Positions 1-7,908 of a stretch of DNA of 64,000 nt are shown piece by piece; the first letter of the stretch is position 1, and every line of letters begins with the position of its first letter. The DNA lies in NCBI RefSeq assembly GCF_009908295.1, contig NZ_JAAALO010000003.1:930001-994000 (forward strand). Direction: 5' to 3'. Position numbers and translations under genes: made by a program. The notes below the pieces were generated by a model. The model was not told the DNA's origin and did not search any database. It worked only from the letters and a program-made list of their open reading frames with translations. Source of the DNA: Micromonospora rubida (GTDB taxonomy: Bacteria > Actinomycetota > Actinomycetes > Mycobacteriales > Micromonosporaceae).

Positions 1-197
1 GGCTGTACCGAGGCCCCTCGCTGCTGGACCGCGTGGTCGCGGCCGACGTGCTGCTCAACACGATGGCCGGCGCGGTCGGGGCGGAGGCGGCGGTCAACCG
101 GCACGCCACCACCCTGCCCGTGCTCGTGGTGCTGTCCCTGCTCGGCTTCGTCGGCGCGGTGGCCCTGGTCCGCTTCGCCGTCCGGGAGGAGTCGTGA
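1..197 (+). CDS. mnhF: Mrp-type Na+/H+ antiporter subunit F (3' end only)
   Basis: Only the last 64 codons are inside the window, read in the frame that ends at TGA 195-197. The translation begins LYRGPSLLDRVVAADVLL, the MrpF/MnhF signature (a G-P-x-x-x-D-R-V-V segment in a membrane helix), and ends in a hydrophobic helix rich in L and V. MrpF is a small membrane subunit of the multisubunit Mrp cation/proton antiporter, which exports Na+ in exchange for protons. The stop overlaps the GTG of the next gene, as expected for the mnhE-F-G order. The 5' part and subunits A-E must lie upstream of the window. Confidence 0.88.
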   Translation, partial: LYRGPSLLDRVVAADVLLNTMAGAVGAEAAVNRHATTLPVLVVLSLLGFVGAVALVRFAVREES

Positions 198-532
198 GCG
201 CGGGCACGGTCGCCGACTGGCTGGGTGCGGCCTGCCTGGTCGCCGGCGGGCTGCTCAGCCTCGCCGCCGGGATCGGCGTGCTGCGCTTCCCGGACGTGCT
301 CGACCGGATGCACGCGGCCACCAAGCCGCAGGTGCTCGGCGTGCTGCTGCTGCTCGCCGGGGTGGCGTTGCGGCTGCGCACGACGTCCGACATCGGCATG
401 ATCGTCCTGGTCGCGGTCTTCCAGTTGGCCACCGCGCCGGTCGCCGCCCAGATGGTCGGCCGGGCCGCGTACCGCTCGGGTCGGGTCGACCGCTCCCTGC
501 TTGACGTGGACGAACTCGCCGAGGAGCGGTGA
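194..532 (+). CDS. mnhG: Mrp-type Na+/H+ antiporter subunit G
   Basis: This 112-residue protein has three hydrophobic helices and the family motif DRMHAATK at residues 37-44, diagnostic of MrpG/MnhG/PhaG. It is the terminal small membrane subunit of the Mrp Na+(or K+)/H+ antiporter complex. The GTG start overlaps the mnhF stop in the sequence GTGA, which implies translational coupling. Length is normal for the family. It is the last gene of the operon; about 140 bp separate it from the next gene on the same strand. Confidence 0.93.
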   Translation: MSAGTVADWLGAACLVAGGLLSLAAGIGVLRFPDVLDRMHAATKPQVLGVLLLLAGVALRLRTTSDIGMIVLVAVFQLATAPVAAQMVGRAAYRSGRVDRSLLDVDELAEER

Positions 533-674
533 GGGCGTCCCTCAGCGGGCACTCAGCCGCCGCCGATAAAATGGGCCACATGATCGACTCGTCTGCCCAG
601 GAGGGCAGCAGTAGCCAGCCGGGTCGTGCCCGGCATCTTCCCGTCCCGACGGCCCCGGGAGCACTGAGCAACCC

Positions 675-2051
675 GTGCTGATCGTCGTAGGACTCGTCCT
701 CATCATCGTTCTCACCGCCGCCACGGGTTACTTCGTGGCCCAGGAGTTCGGCTACGTCGCCGTGGACCGGGGGCGGCTCAAGCAGCTCGCCGACGACGGC
801 GACCAGGCCGCCGCCCGGGCCCTTGAGGTGACCGGCCGGCTCTCCTTCATGCTCTCCGGCGCGCAGCTCGGCATCACGGTGACCGCCCTGCTGGTCGGCT
901 ACGCCGCCGAGCCCTACCTGGGCGCGGGGCTGGCCGAGCTGCTCGACGTGGCCGGGGTGTCCACCGGGGTCGCCCTGCCGCTGTCCGTCGCGCTGGCCCT
1001 GCTCATCGCGACCGTCGTGCAGATGGTCCTCGGCGAGCTGGCCCCGAAGAACCTGGCCATCGCCCGAGCCGAGCAACTGGCCCGGGCGTTGAGCCGGTCC
1101 ACCCTGATGTACCTGAAGGTCGCCGGGCCGGTGATCACGCTCTTCGACAAGGCCGCCGTCCGGCTGCTGCGCCGGATCGGCATCGAGCCGATCGAGGAGC
1201 TGCCCAGCGGCGCCACCCCGAAGGACCTCGAACAGATCATCGCCGAGTCCCGGGAGGAGGGGCACCTGAACGCCGAGATGTCCGACCTGCTCGACCGGGG
1301 GCTCGACTTCCGGACGCTGACCGCCGGGGAGGCCATGGTGCCCCGGGTCGACGTGCACACCGTCCGGGCCCACGAGCCGCTGAGCCGGGTGGTGGAGCTG
1401 CTCGACACCGGGCACTCCCGGTTCCCCGTCCGCGGCACCGAGGGCGTCGACGACCTGGTCGGCGTCGTCGGCATCGCCGACGTGCTGGCCGTACCCCCGG
1501 CCGAGCGCGCGACCACCCCGGTCAGCGCGGTTGCCGGCCCCCCGCTGCTGGTGCCGGAGACACTGCCCCTGCCGACGGTGCTGGACCGGCTCCGGGTCGG
1601 GCACCGGCAGCTCGCCTGCGTGGTCGACGAGTACGGCGGCTTCGCCGGCGTGATCACGCTGGAGGACATCGCCGAGGAACTGGTCGGCCCGATCCGGGAC
1701 GAGGACGATCCGCCGGATCGCGCCCCCGCCCGGCAGGACGACGGCTCCTGGGTGGTGCCGGCCCGCTGGCGGATCGACGAGGTCGCCGACAGCACCGGCA
1801 TCGACCTGCCCGAGGCCCCCGAGTACGACACCCTCTCCGGGCTCGTCATGCGCGAGCTGGGCCGGGTGCCCGAGGTGGGCGACCGGCTGGAGATCGCCCT
1901 GATGGGCGACGGCGACGCCCAGACCGAGCGGCACGCCCTGGTCGAGGTGCTCGCGGTGGACCGGCACGTCGCCGACTCGGTGCGGCTCCGGCTCACCGAG
2001 GCCGTTGCCGGCGAGGCGGGCGGCCGGCGCGGCAAGGGGGAGGCGGCATGA
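675..2051 (+). CDS. CNNM/HlyC-CorC family membrane protein with CBS domains
   Basis: A 458-residue protein. Residues 1-185 form the DUF21/CNNM transmembrane domain, starting with a helix directly after the GTG start and the Q-E-F-G-Y-V-A segment. A CBS pair follows at about 210-335, including VVDEYGGFAGVITLEDIAEE. A CorC_HlyC domain fills about 345-440. Relatives are linked to Mg2+/Co2+ efflux or resistance and used to be called hemolysins; the substrate cannot be read from sequence. It overlaps the next gene, a paralogue, by 4 nt (ATGA), so the two are probably made together and may form a heteromer. Confidence 0.9.
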   Translation: MLIVVGLVLIIVLTAATGYFVAQEFGYVAVDRGRLKQLADDGDQAAARALEVTGRLSFMLSGAQLGITVTALLVGYAAEPYLGAGLAELLDVAGVSTGVALPLSVALALLIATVVQMVLGELAPKNLAIARAEQLARALSRSTLMYLKVAGPVITLFDKAAVRLLRRIGIEPIEELPSGATPKDLEQIIAESREEGHLNAEMSDLLDRGLDFRTLTAGEAMVPRVDVHTVRAHEPLSRVVELLDTGHSRFPVRGTEGVDDLVGVVGIADVLAVPPAERATTPVSAVAGPPLLVPETLPLPTVLDRLRVGHRQLACVVDEYGGFAGVITLEDIAEELVGPIRDEDDPPDRAPARQDDGSWVVPARWRIDEVADSTGIDLPEAPEYDTLSGLVMRELGRVPEVGDRLEIALMGDGDAQTERHALVEVLAVDRHVADSVRLRLTEAVAGEAGGRRGKGEAA

Positions 2052-3115
2052 GCCCGGGAGTGGCGCTCCTCGTCTCCGTGGTGCTGCTGGCGCTGAACGC
2101 GTTCTTCGTGGCCGCCGAGTTCGCGCTGGTGGCCAGCAAGCGGTACCGGCTGGAACAGGCCGTCGCCGGTGGCGGCGGCCGGGGGGCCCGCGCGGCCCTG
2201 GACGGCGTACGCGAGCTGTCCCTGATGCTGGCCGGCGCGCAGCTCGGCATCACGCTGTGCACGCTGGGCCTGGGCGCGCTGGCCGAGCCGGCGATCGAGG
2301 GCCTGCTCAGCCCGCTGCTGCACGCCGTGGGCCTGCCTGCGGCGGCCAGCCACATCGTCGCCCTGGTGTTCGCCCTGGCCCTGGTCACCTTCCTGCACCT
2401 GGTGGTCGGCGAGATGGCCCCGAAGTCCTGGGCGATCACCGACGCGGAGCGCTCGGCGACCCTGCTGGCGCTGCCGTTCCGGGCCTTCGCCCGGGTGGCC
2501 CGGCCGGTGTTGTCGCTGCTCAACGCCCTGACCAACGCGATCCTGCGGCTGGTCCGGGTCAACCCGCAGGATCAGCTCGCCCAGGTGCACGGCCCGGCCG
2601 AGCTGCGCATCCTGCTGGAACAGTCCCGCGAGCACGGGCTGCTCGGCGCCGAGCAGCACCAGTTGCTCACCAGCATGCTGGAGCTCCAGGGCACCACGGT
2701 CGCCCAGGTGATGGAGCCGTTCGAGCAGATCGTCACGGTCCGCCGGGACGACCCGGCGGAGCGGATCGAGCAGGTCTGCCGGGACAGCGGCCGGTCCCGG
2801 CTCGCGGTGCTGGACTCCGGCGGCGAGGTGTGCGGCCTGGTGCACGTCCGGGAGGCCGTGCGGGCCACCACCGCCGGCCGGGCGGCCACCGCCGGCGAGC
2901 TGATGAGCGCCGCGTTCACGCTGCCGGGAACGGCGTCGGTGACGGAGGCGGTGGCCGCGATGCAGGGCCAACAGGCCCAGCTCGCCCTGGTCCGCAACGG
3001 CGGCGGACCGACCCGCCCGATCGGCTTCGTGGCGCTGGAGGACCTGCTGGAGGAGGTCATCGGCGAGTTCGACGACGAGACCGACCCGGTGCCCCGGGGC
3101 CGCCGGCTGCGGTGA
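2048..3115 (+). CDS. CNNM/HlyC-type membrane protein lacking the CorC domain
   Basis: A 355-residue paralogue of the preceding protein, with an N-terminal DUF21 membrane domain (residues 1-180, beginning with a hydrophobic helix and the A-A-E-F-A-L-V motif) and a CBS pair at about 200-345. Unlike its neighbour it stops right after the second CBS (EVIGEFDDETDP) and has no C-terminal CorC_HlyC domain. Its ATG overlaps the upstream stop (ATGA). A tandem long and short CNNM pair is common in actinobacteria. A role in divalent cation transport or sensing is inferred from the family. Confidence 0.9.
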   Translation: MSPGVALLVSVVLLALNAFFVAAEFALVASKRYRLEQAVAGGGGRGARAALDGVRELSLMLAGAQLGITLCTLGLGALAEPAIEGLLSPLLHAVGLPAAASHIVALVFALALVTFLHLVVGEMAPKSWAITDAERSATLLALPFRAFARVARPVLSLLNALTNAILRLVRVNPQDQLAQVHGPAELRILLEQSREHGLLGAEQHQLLTSMLELQGTTVAQVMEPFEQIVTVRRDDPAERIEQVCRDSGRSRLAVLDSGGEVCGLVHVREAVRATTAGRAATAGELMSAAFTLPGTASVTEAVAAMQGQQAQLALVRNGGGPTRPIGFVALEDLLEEVIGEFDDETDPVPRGRRLR

Positions 3116-3301
3116 GGCCCGCCAGGGGCCGCCGGCTGGGTTGAGGCCCCGTCCGGGGCTGCCGCCTGAGCCTGAGGAGGACCGGGGCCGGTCCGGCGAC
3201 CAGCCGGGCCGGCCCTCGGCGTCCGCGCTTGTCCCGCAGGACTGTCCGGCCGCCGACGGGGAAAGACCGTGCCACCACCGAGGGGGTACGGGGGGAGTGG
3301 C

Positions 3302-4231
3302 GTGGGGCTGACCGGGGTGTCGCCGGAGTCCGGGCGGACCGGGCTCGCGGTGCACACCACGCTGGCGAACCCGAGCACCCGCCCCGGGCTGCGGCTGCCC
3401 GGGCGGGTGACGCTGCACGCCGGCCGCGACGACGTACCCGTCCGGCGGCTCCGGCTCGGCCTGGTCACCCAGGTCGAGCCGGACGACCCGGGCGCCCCCC
3501 GCCGGCTCGTGCAGTTCCACCAGGTGTCGATCGCCGGGGCGTTCGTGGTGCCGGCCGGGCGGCGGCGGGCGGTCGACTTCGCGCTGCCGCTGCCCTGGGA
3601 GACCCCGGTCACGATCTTCGGCGGAGTGCCGCTGATGAGCCTGCGGATGGGCCTGCGCACCGAGGCGTCGGTCGACGTCGACCTGGAGCAGGGCGCGATG
3701 GTCCCGGTCTTCGTGCACCCCCTGCCGACCCAGCAGCACGTCCTAGCCGCCCTGGACGCGCTCGGGTTCAGCCTGCGCCAGGCCGGCCTGGTCGCCGACC
3801 GGCTGCCCGGGGTGGAGCAGGCGCTGCCGCTGCACCAGCGGCTCGGCTGGTGGGTCGCGCCGCTCTACGCCGGCCCGATCACCGAGCTGGAAGTGATCTT
3901 CGTGGCCAGCTCCGCAGGCCTGGAGGTGATCCTCTGGGCCGACCGTCGACTCTCCCTGGCCGGGGTCACCCACCAGAGCATCAGCCGGTTCCGGGTCTGG
4001 CATGCCGGCGCGGACCGGGCCGACTGGGTCGCCGTGGTGGACGGCTGGCTGCGCCACGCGATCAACCGGCACGCCGCGGCGGCGGCGCACGGCCACTGGT
4101 CGGCCCGGATCAGCGAGTCGGCGCACGTGAGCCGCCGGCCGGACCAGCCGGTCCGGCCGGGCTACGGCCTGGGTGGCACCGCCGGCGGCGCGGGCATCGG
4201 CGGTGGCGGGGGCGGCGGCGACGGCACCTGA
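3302..4231 (+). CDS. Spo0M-like arrestin-fold protein (paralogue A)
   Basis: A 309-residue protein of the Spo0M/SpoOM family, a cytoplasmic arrestin-like fold that in Bacillus modulates sporulation control. Visible landmarks are LANPSTRPG near residue 21, LGLVTQVE, LPWETPVT and LRMGLRTE, each with a counterpart in the second Spo0M gene of this window at 60067. The GTG at 3302 is chosen because GGGGAG precedes it and because it gives the same 16 residues before the first conserved strand as the paralogue. An in-frame GTG at 3269 is the alternative. The C-terminus is a Gly-rich tail (about 20 residues). It converges on leuE with only 25 bp between and no clear terminator. Confidence 0.82.
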   Translation: MGLTGVSPESGRTGLAVHTTLANPSTRPGLRLPGRVTLHAGRDDVPVRRLRLGLVTQVEPDDPGAPRRLVQFHQVSIAGAFVVPAGRRRAVDFALPLPWETPVTIFGGVPLMSLRMGLRTEASVDVDLEQGAMVPVFVHPLPTQQHVLAALDALGFSLRQAGLVADRLPGVEQALPLHQRLGWWVAPLYAGPITELEVIFVASSAGLEVILWADRRLSLAGVTHQSISRFRVWHAGADRADWVAVVDGWLRHAINRHAAAAAHGHWSARISESAHVSRRPDQPVRPGYGLGGTAGGAGIGGGGGGGDGT

Positions 4232-4256
4232 GCCGGCGCGCTGCCCCCCGGGCTTC

Positions 4257-4925
4257 CTATACCGAGGCGGTGGCGAGCTTGATGCTGAAGCCGAGGAAGA
4301 GCGCGGCCACCCCGGTGGTCGCCCCGACGGCCAGCCTGCGTCGCTGGCGGAACTGGGCGGCCAGGTACGTCCCCGCGAAGATCAGCATCGTCAGGTACAG
4401 CACGCTGGCCGCCTGGGCGATCAGCCCGAGCAGCAGGAACGACAGCGCCGGCCAGGCGTACCCGGGGTCGACGAACTGGATGAAGAACGAGATGAAGAAC
4501 AGGATCGCCTTCGGGTTGAGCAGGCTGATCACCAGCGCCCGCCGGAACGGGCTGCGCAGCTCCGCCGGCTCGGCGGCGTCGATCAGCCGCGGCGCGGCCG
4601 GGTCGTTGCGGCCCCGCCAGCGCCGCAACGCGCCGCGCAGCATCGCCAGCCCGACCCACCCCAGGTACGCCGCGCCGACGTACTTCACCACCAGGAACAG
4701 CGGCGGGTACGCCTGGAGCAGCGACGCCACCCCGGCGGCGGAGAGGATCATCAGCACCGAGTCGCCGACGAACACCCCGGCGGCGGCCCGATAGCCGGTC
4801 CGTACCCCGCGTTTGGCGGCGGTGGAGAGCACGAAGAGTGAGTTCGGGCCGGGGAGCAGGACGATCGCCACGGTCCCCAGCAGGTACGTCCAGATGTCGG
4901 TGATGCCCAGCATGCCCGACATCAT
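4257..4925 (-). CDS. leuE: LysE-family amino acid exporter, LeuE-like
   Basis: A 222-residue protein with six hydrophobic segments and the LysE/RhtB family N-terminus containing LLPGPNSLFVLSTAAKRG. Similarity runs along the whole length of E. coli LeuE (GVFVGDSVLM, LLNPKAILFFISFF), so export of leucine or related neutral amino acids is likely; the exact substrate is inferred. The ATG overlaps the upstream stop as ATGA on the minus strand, so it is coupled to the PNPOx-GNAT gene. Length matches the family (about 210). Confidence 0.88.
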   Translation of the reverse strand: MMSGMLGITDIWTYLLGTVAIVLLPGPNSLFVLSTAAKRGVRTGYRAAAGVFVGDSVLMILSAAGVASLLQAYPPLFLVVKYVGAAYLGWVGLAMLRGALRRWRGRNDPAAPRLIDAAEPAELRSPFRRALVISLLNPKAILFFISFFIQFVDPGYAWPALSFLLLGLIAQAASVLYLTMLIFAGTYLAAQFRQRRRLAVGATTGVAALFLGFSIKLATASV

Positions 4926-6166
4926 TGCGCCGGGGCCCGCGCGGAGGAAAGCAATTCCCGCAGCACGGCCTGTGCGTTCGGCCACTCCTCGGCGATCATC
5001 GAATACTGGATGGTGTCCCGCCAGGAGCCGTCGGGTCGGATGCGGTGCCGGCGCAGCACCCCCTCCCGGGTGGCGCCCAGCCGCTCGATGGCCCGCTGCG
5101 AGCGCTCGTTGCGCAGGTCGGTGTGCCACACCACCCGCTCCGCGCCCAACTCCTCGAAGGCGCGGGTGAGCAGCAGCAGCTTCGCCTCGGTGTTGATCCC
5201 CGTCCGCCACCAGGGCCGACCCAGGTACGTGTACCCGATCGCCACCGCCCGCAGCGCCGGGTCGACGTCGTAGAAGGAGGTGGTGCCGATCACCGCCCCG
5301 GTGACCGCGCACCGCTGGACCCAGGGCACCCGGTCGCCCCGGTGGTGGGCCGCGAGCGCCGCCCGGATCAGCTCGGCCGTCCCGGCCGGATCGGCCGGCT
5401 GCGGGCTGCCCAGGTGCCGCCACACCTCCGGATCGGCGGTGGCGGCGTGCAGCTCGTCGGCGTGCGCGAGGTCCAGCGGTTCGAGCACGACGTGCGCGCC
5501 CCGCAGGGCCACCGGCTCCAGCCACGGTGACCGCTCGGCCCGCAGGTACGCCGGCACCGGCGCGGTCATCCCGGGCGCCGGCTCAAGTGGCCCGGCGGTC
5601 AGCGCCAGCGGCAGCACCCCGGCCCAGTGCGGCAGGTCCAGGTCGGTCTCGGCGTCGCGTACCCCGCCGGTGCGGGACCGGACGGACACCTCGCGCAGCG
5701 GCAGCGCCAGCACGGCCGTCTCGGCCAGCTCCCGGCGGCTCGGCGGCCGGCTGTCCGCGCTGCGCCCGGCGGCGACCTTCTCCACCAGGGCGGTCATCGC
5801 GGCGGCCTTCTCCCTGGCGTCGGTGACCAGGTGCGCGGTGCCGTGCGCGACCACCGACCGGTAGTTGGCGCTGTGGTGGAACTGCGAGCGGGCGTAGACC
5901 AGCCCGTCGAGCAGGGTCACCGCGACGCAGACCGGCAGGCCGTCGCCCCGGGCGGCGAGCAGCGGCCGGCTGCCGGTGGAGCCGTGCAGGTAGAGGGTGT
6001 CGTCGATCCGGACGTGCAGGGTGGGCAGCAGCCGGGGCCCGCCGTCCACGGTGAACCCGAGCACGCAGTGGTAAGCCTCGTCGAGCACCGCGTGCGCGGC
6101 GGCCCGGTCGTAGCTCATCCGGTCGGGGGTGCGGGTGGCGGTGGTCCGGGGCGTGGGTGGGTACAT
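4922..6166 (-). CDS. PNPOx-like flavin split-barrel / GNAT acetyltransferase fusion
   Basis: A 414-residue two-domain protein. Residues about 15-205 are a pyridoxamine-phosphate-oxidase-like FMN-binding split barrel (YDRAAAHAVLDEAY at the start, then the strand pairs of the Pyridox_ox_2 type). Residues about 235-400 are a GNAT acetyltransferase of the RimJ/RimL type (PWWRTGINTEAKLLLL, then RNERSQRAIERLG and EGVLRRHRI). The ATG at 6166 is chosen because family members carry a similar T-R-rich lead before the YDRAA motif; an internal ATG at 6118 is the alternative. It is divergent from a MocR regulator and shares an operator region with it. A function in B6 vitamer or amine metabolism is inferred from this pairing. 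Confidence 0.8.
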   Translation of the reverse strand: MYPPTPRTTATRTPDRMSYDRAAAHAVLDEAYHCVLGFTVDGGPRLLPTLHVRIDDTLYLHGSTGSRPLLAARGDGLPVCVAVTLLDGLVYARSQFHHSANYRSVVAHGTAHLVTDAREKAAAMTALVEKVAAGRSADSRPPSRRELAETAVLALPLREVSVRSRTGGVRDAETDLDLPHWAGVLPLALTAGPLEPAPGMTAPVPAYLRAERSPWLEPVALRGAHVVLEPLDLAHADELHAATADPEVWRHLGSPQPADPAGTAELIRAALAAHHRGDRVPWVQRCAVTGAVIGTTSFYDVDPALRAVAIGYTYLGRPWWRTGINTEAKLLLLTRAFEELGAERVVWHTDLRNERSQRAIERLGATREGVLRRHRIRPDGSWRDTIQYSMIAEEWPNAQAVLRELLSSARAPAQ

Positions 6167-6217
6167 GCGACAGCCCGCCTTTGTTCTAGTACAATCCCAA
6201 AATTGTGCCAGCACAAT
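6167..6217. promoter_or_regulatory. Divergent promoter/operator between PNPOx-GNAT and mocR
   Basis: For the plus strand there is a -10 TACAAT (6190-6195) and a weak -35 GCGACA (6167-6172) with 17-bp spacing, which puts the start site at or next to the GTG at 6205, so the mRNA is probably leaderless. Two palindromes overlap this promoter: TTGT-n-CTAG-n-ACAA at 6181-6194 and ATTGTG-CCAG-CACAAT at 6202-6217. Their centres are 22 bp apart, about two helical turns, and all four half-sites share ATTGT/ACAAT. The second palindrome covers the mocR start codon. This is the likely MocR binding region. Confidence 0.7.
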
Positions 6218-7641
6218 ATCAGGTGAGCGGCGGTACGGCCGCCGAGATCTCGGCCAGCGTGGAATCGGGCATCCGGTCCGGCGAGCTGCCGGCCGGGGCC
6301 GCGCTGCCGCCGGTGCGGGCCCTCGCCGCCGAACTGGCGGTCAGCCCGGCCACGGTCGCCCGCGCGTACCAGGAACTGCGCCAGCGCGGCCTGCTCGCCA
6401 CCGCCGGCCGGCACGGCACCCGGGTGCGCCCCCGGCCGCCGGTGGCCACCCGCCGGGCGCTGCGCCCGAGCCCAGCCCTCGGCGCCCGCGACCTGTCCTG
6501 CGGCGAGCCCGACACCCGGCTGCTACCGCCGCTCGGCCCGCACCTCGCCGCCCTCGCCACCGAGTTCGCCGCCCCCGTCGGGTACGCCTCGGCCGGCGTC
6601 CTGCCCGAACTGGCCGACGCGGCCCGGGAGCGGCTCGCCGCCGACGGGGTGCCCGCCGACGAGGTCACCGTGACCGGGGGCGCGCTCGACGGCATCGAAC
6701 GGCTGCTCGCCGCCCACCTGCGCCCCGGCGACGCGGTCGCCGTGGAGGACCCGGGCTGGGCCAACCTGCTGGACCTGATCGCCGCGCTCGGGCTGCGCCC
6801 CATCGGCGTCCCCGTGGACGACGACGGGCCGGTCGAGGCCGGGGTGCGGGCCGCCCTGGCCGCCGGGGCCCGGGCCCTGGTGGTGACCAGCCGGGCACAG
6901 AACCCGACCGGGGCGGCCGTCTCCGCCGACCGGGCCGCCGCGCTGCGCGCCCTGCTCGCCGGCCGCGACGACCTGCTGCTGATCGAGGACGACCACGCCG
7001 CCGAGCTGGCCCGGGTGCCGCTGCACCCGCTCGCCGGGGCCACCCCGACCTGGGCCTTCGTCCGGTCGGTCAGCAAGCCGTACGGCCCCGACCTGCGGCT
7101 CGCGGTGCTGGCCGGCGACGAGGCCACCGTGGCCCGGGTCGCCGGCCGGGCCCGGGTCGGCGCCGGCTGGGTCTCCACCGTGCTGCAACGCCTCGTGCTG
7201 GCGCTCTGGCGCGACCCGGCCACCGCCGCACTGGTGGACCGGGCCGGCGAGAGCTACGAACGCCGCCGGGGCGACCTGCTCGCTGCCCTGGCCGCCCACG
7301 GACTGACCGGCCACGGCCGCACCGGCATCAACGTCTGGCTCCCCGTGCCGGACGAGACCCGCGCCATCACCGCGTTGCGCGACGCCGGCTGGGCGGTGGC
7401 CCCTGGCGCGCTCTTCCGGATCGCCGCCGCCCCCGGCCTGCGGATCACGATCAGCTCACTCACCACCCCCACCCCCACCCCCACCCCCACCGCCCCCGCC
7501 CCCGCCACGCTTGCCGCCCCCGCCCCCGCCACGCTTGCCGCCACCGCCCCCGCCACGCTTGCCGCCCCCGACATCCCGGCGCTGGCCGCCGCGCTGGCGG
7601 CCGCCGCCCACCCCGCCCCCCCACCGGGCTTCACCGCCTAA
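6205..7641 (+). CDS. MocR-family regulator (GntR wHTH + aminotransferase fold)
   Basis: A 478-residue MocR/PdxR-type transcription factor. Residues 1-75 are the GntR winged helix (TAAEISASVESGIRSGELP, LAVSPATVARAYQELRQRG). Residues about 90-430 are a fold-type I aminotransferase domain with LLIEDDHAAELA and the PLP-lysine segment SVSKPYGPDLRL. Such regulators sense PLP or a PLP-amine adduct. The C-terminus is unusual: a TP repeat followed by three copies of an APATLAA(P/T) octapeptide encoded by 24-bp DNA repeats. The GTG start has no Shine-Dalgarno, in line with a leaderless transcript. The divergent PNPOx-GNAT and leuE genes are likely targets. Confidence 0.9.
   Translation: MPAQYQVSGGTAAEISASVESGIRSGELPAGAALPPVRALAAELAVSPATVARAYQELRQRGLLATAGRHGTRVRPRPPVATRRALRPSPALGARDLSCGEPDTRLLPPLGPHLAALATEFAAPVGYASAGVLPELADAARERLAADGVPADEVTVTGGALDGIERLLAAHLRPGDAVAVEDPGWANLLDLIAALGLRPIGVPVDDDGPVEAGVRAALAAGARALVVTSRAQNPTGAAVSADRAAALRALLAGRDDLLLIEDDHAAELARVPLHPLAGATPTWAFVRSVSKPYGPDLRLAVLAGDEATVARVAGRARVGAGWVSTVLQRLVLALWRDPATAALVDRAGESYERRRGDLLAALAAHGLTGHGRTGINVWLPVPDETRAITALRDAGWAVAPGALFRIAAAPGLRITISSLTTPTPTPTPTAPAPATLAAPAPATLAATAPATLAAPDIPALAAALAAAAHPAPPPGFTA
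7466..7572 (+). repeat. In-frame repeats in the 3' end of mocR
   Basis: A run of CCCCCA hexamers (7466-7492) codes for Thr-Pro repeats and is followed by about three copies of a 24-bp unit ending in GCCACGCTTGCCGCC, coding for APATLAAP/T. The repeats keep the frame and add a flexible tail to the regulator. They look like slippage products, since the aminotransferase fold should end before them. Confidence 0.75.
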
Positions 7642-7681
7642 CCCACCCCACCCACCCCACCCACCCACCCCGTCCACCATG

Positions 7682-7738
7682 CACTTTCACGGAAAACGTG
7701 GCCATTCCGCGTCCCATGACCACTCTTTCCGTGAAAGC
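7682..7738. repeat. Dispersed palindromic element, copy 1
   Basis: Left arm 7682-7705 (CACTTTCACGGAAAACGTGG plus CCAT) and right arm 7715-7738 (ATGACCACTCTTTCCGTGAA plus AGCG) pair at about 20 of 24 positions. It lies 40 bp after mocR. It shares the core CTTTCACGGAAA...GTGGYC with copies at 22709, 24735 and 35049. It could terminate mocR transcription, but it has no T-run, and the family resemblance suggests a repeat element. Confidence 0.75.
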
Positions 7739-7890
7739 GAGGGGCGTTGGGCGGGGTGCCTGCGGGCGCGCGGGGAAAGCGAGGGGCGTTGGGCGGGGTG
7801 CCTGCGGGGGCGCGCGGGGAAAGCGAGGGGCGTTGGGCGGGGTGCCGGCGGGGGCGCGGGGACGGGGGTGCCGGCGGGGGCGCGGGGACG
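7733..7890. repeat. Imperfect tandem repeat of 42-44 bp
   Basis: Units start with GAAAGCGAGGGGCGTTGGGC at 7733, 7775 and 7819 and end with a GCGCGGGG-type tract; a partial fourth unit (GGGTGCCGGCGGGGGCGCGG) runs to about 7890. The first unit begins inside the right arm of the palindrome just upstream, so the array seems to have grown from the edge of that element. It fills the spacer before udgX and codes for nothing convincing. Confidence 0.8.
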
Positions 7891-7908
7891 ACGGGTAAGA
7901 AGATCGCC

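Noticed and set aside
255..1967. Long minus-strand open frame opposite the CNNM gene
   Set aside because: Its translation is His/Gly/Gln-rich and lacks any domain; it is an antisense shadow produced by high GC3 in the real plus-strand gene.
6118..6118. ATG 6118 as the start of the PNPOx-GNAT gene
   Set aside because: Upstream residues (RTTATRTPDRMSYDRAA) resemble the usual family lead, so ATG 6166 fits better, though 6118 cannot be excluded.
7733..7890. Tandem repeat as a CRISPR array
   Set aside because: Units are adjoining with no unique spacers, and no cas gene is near.
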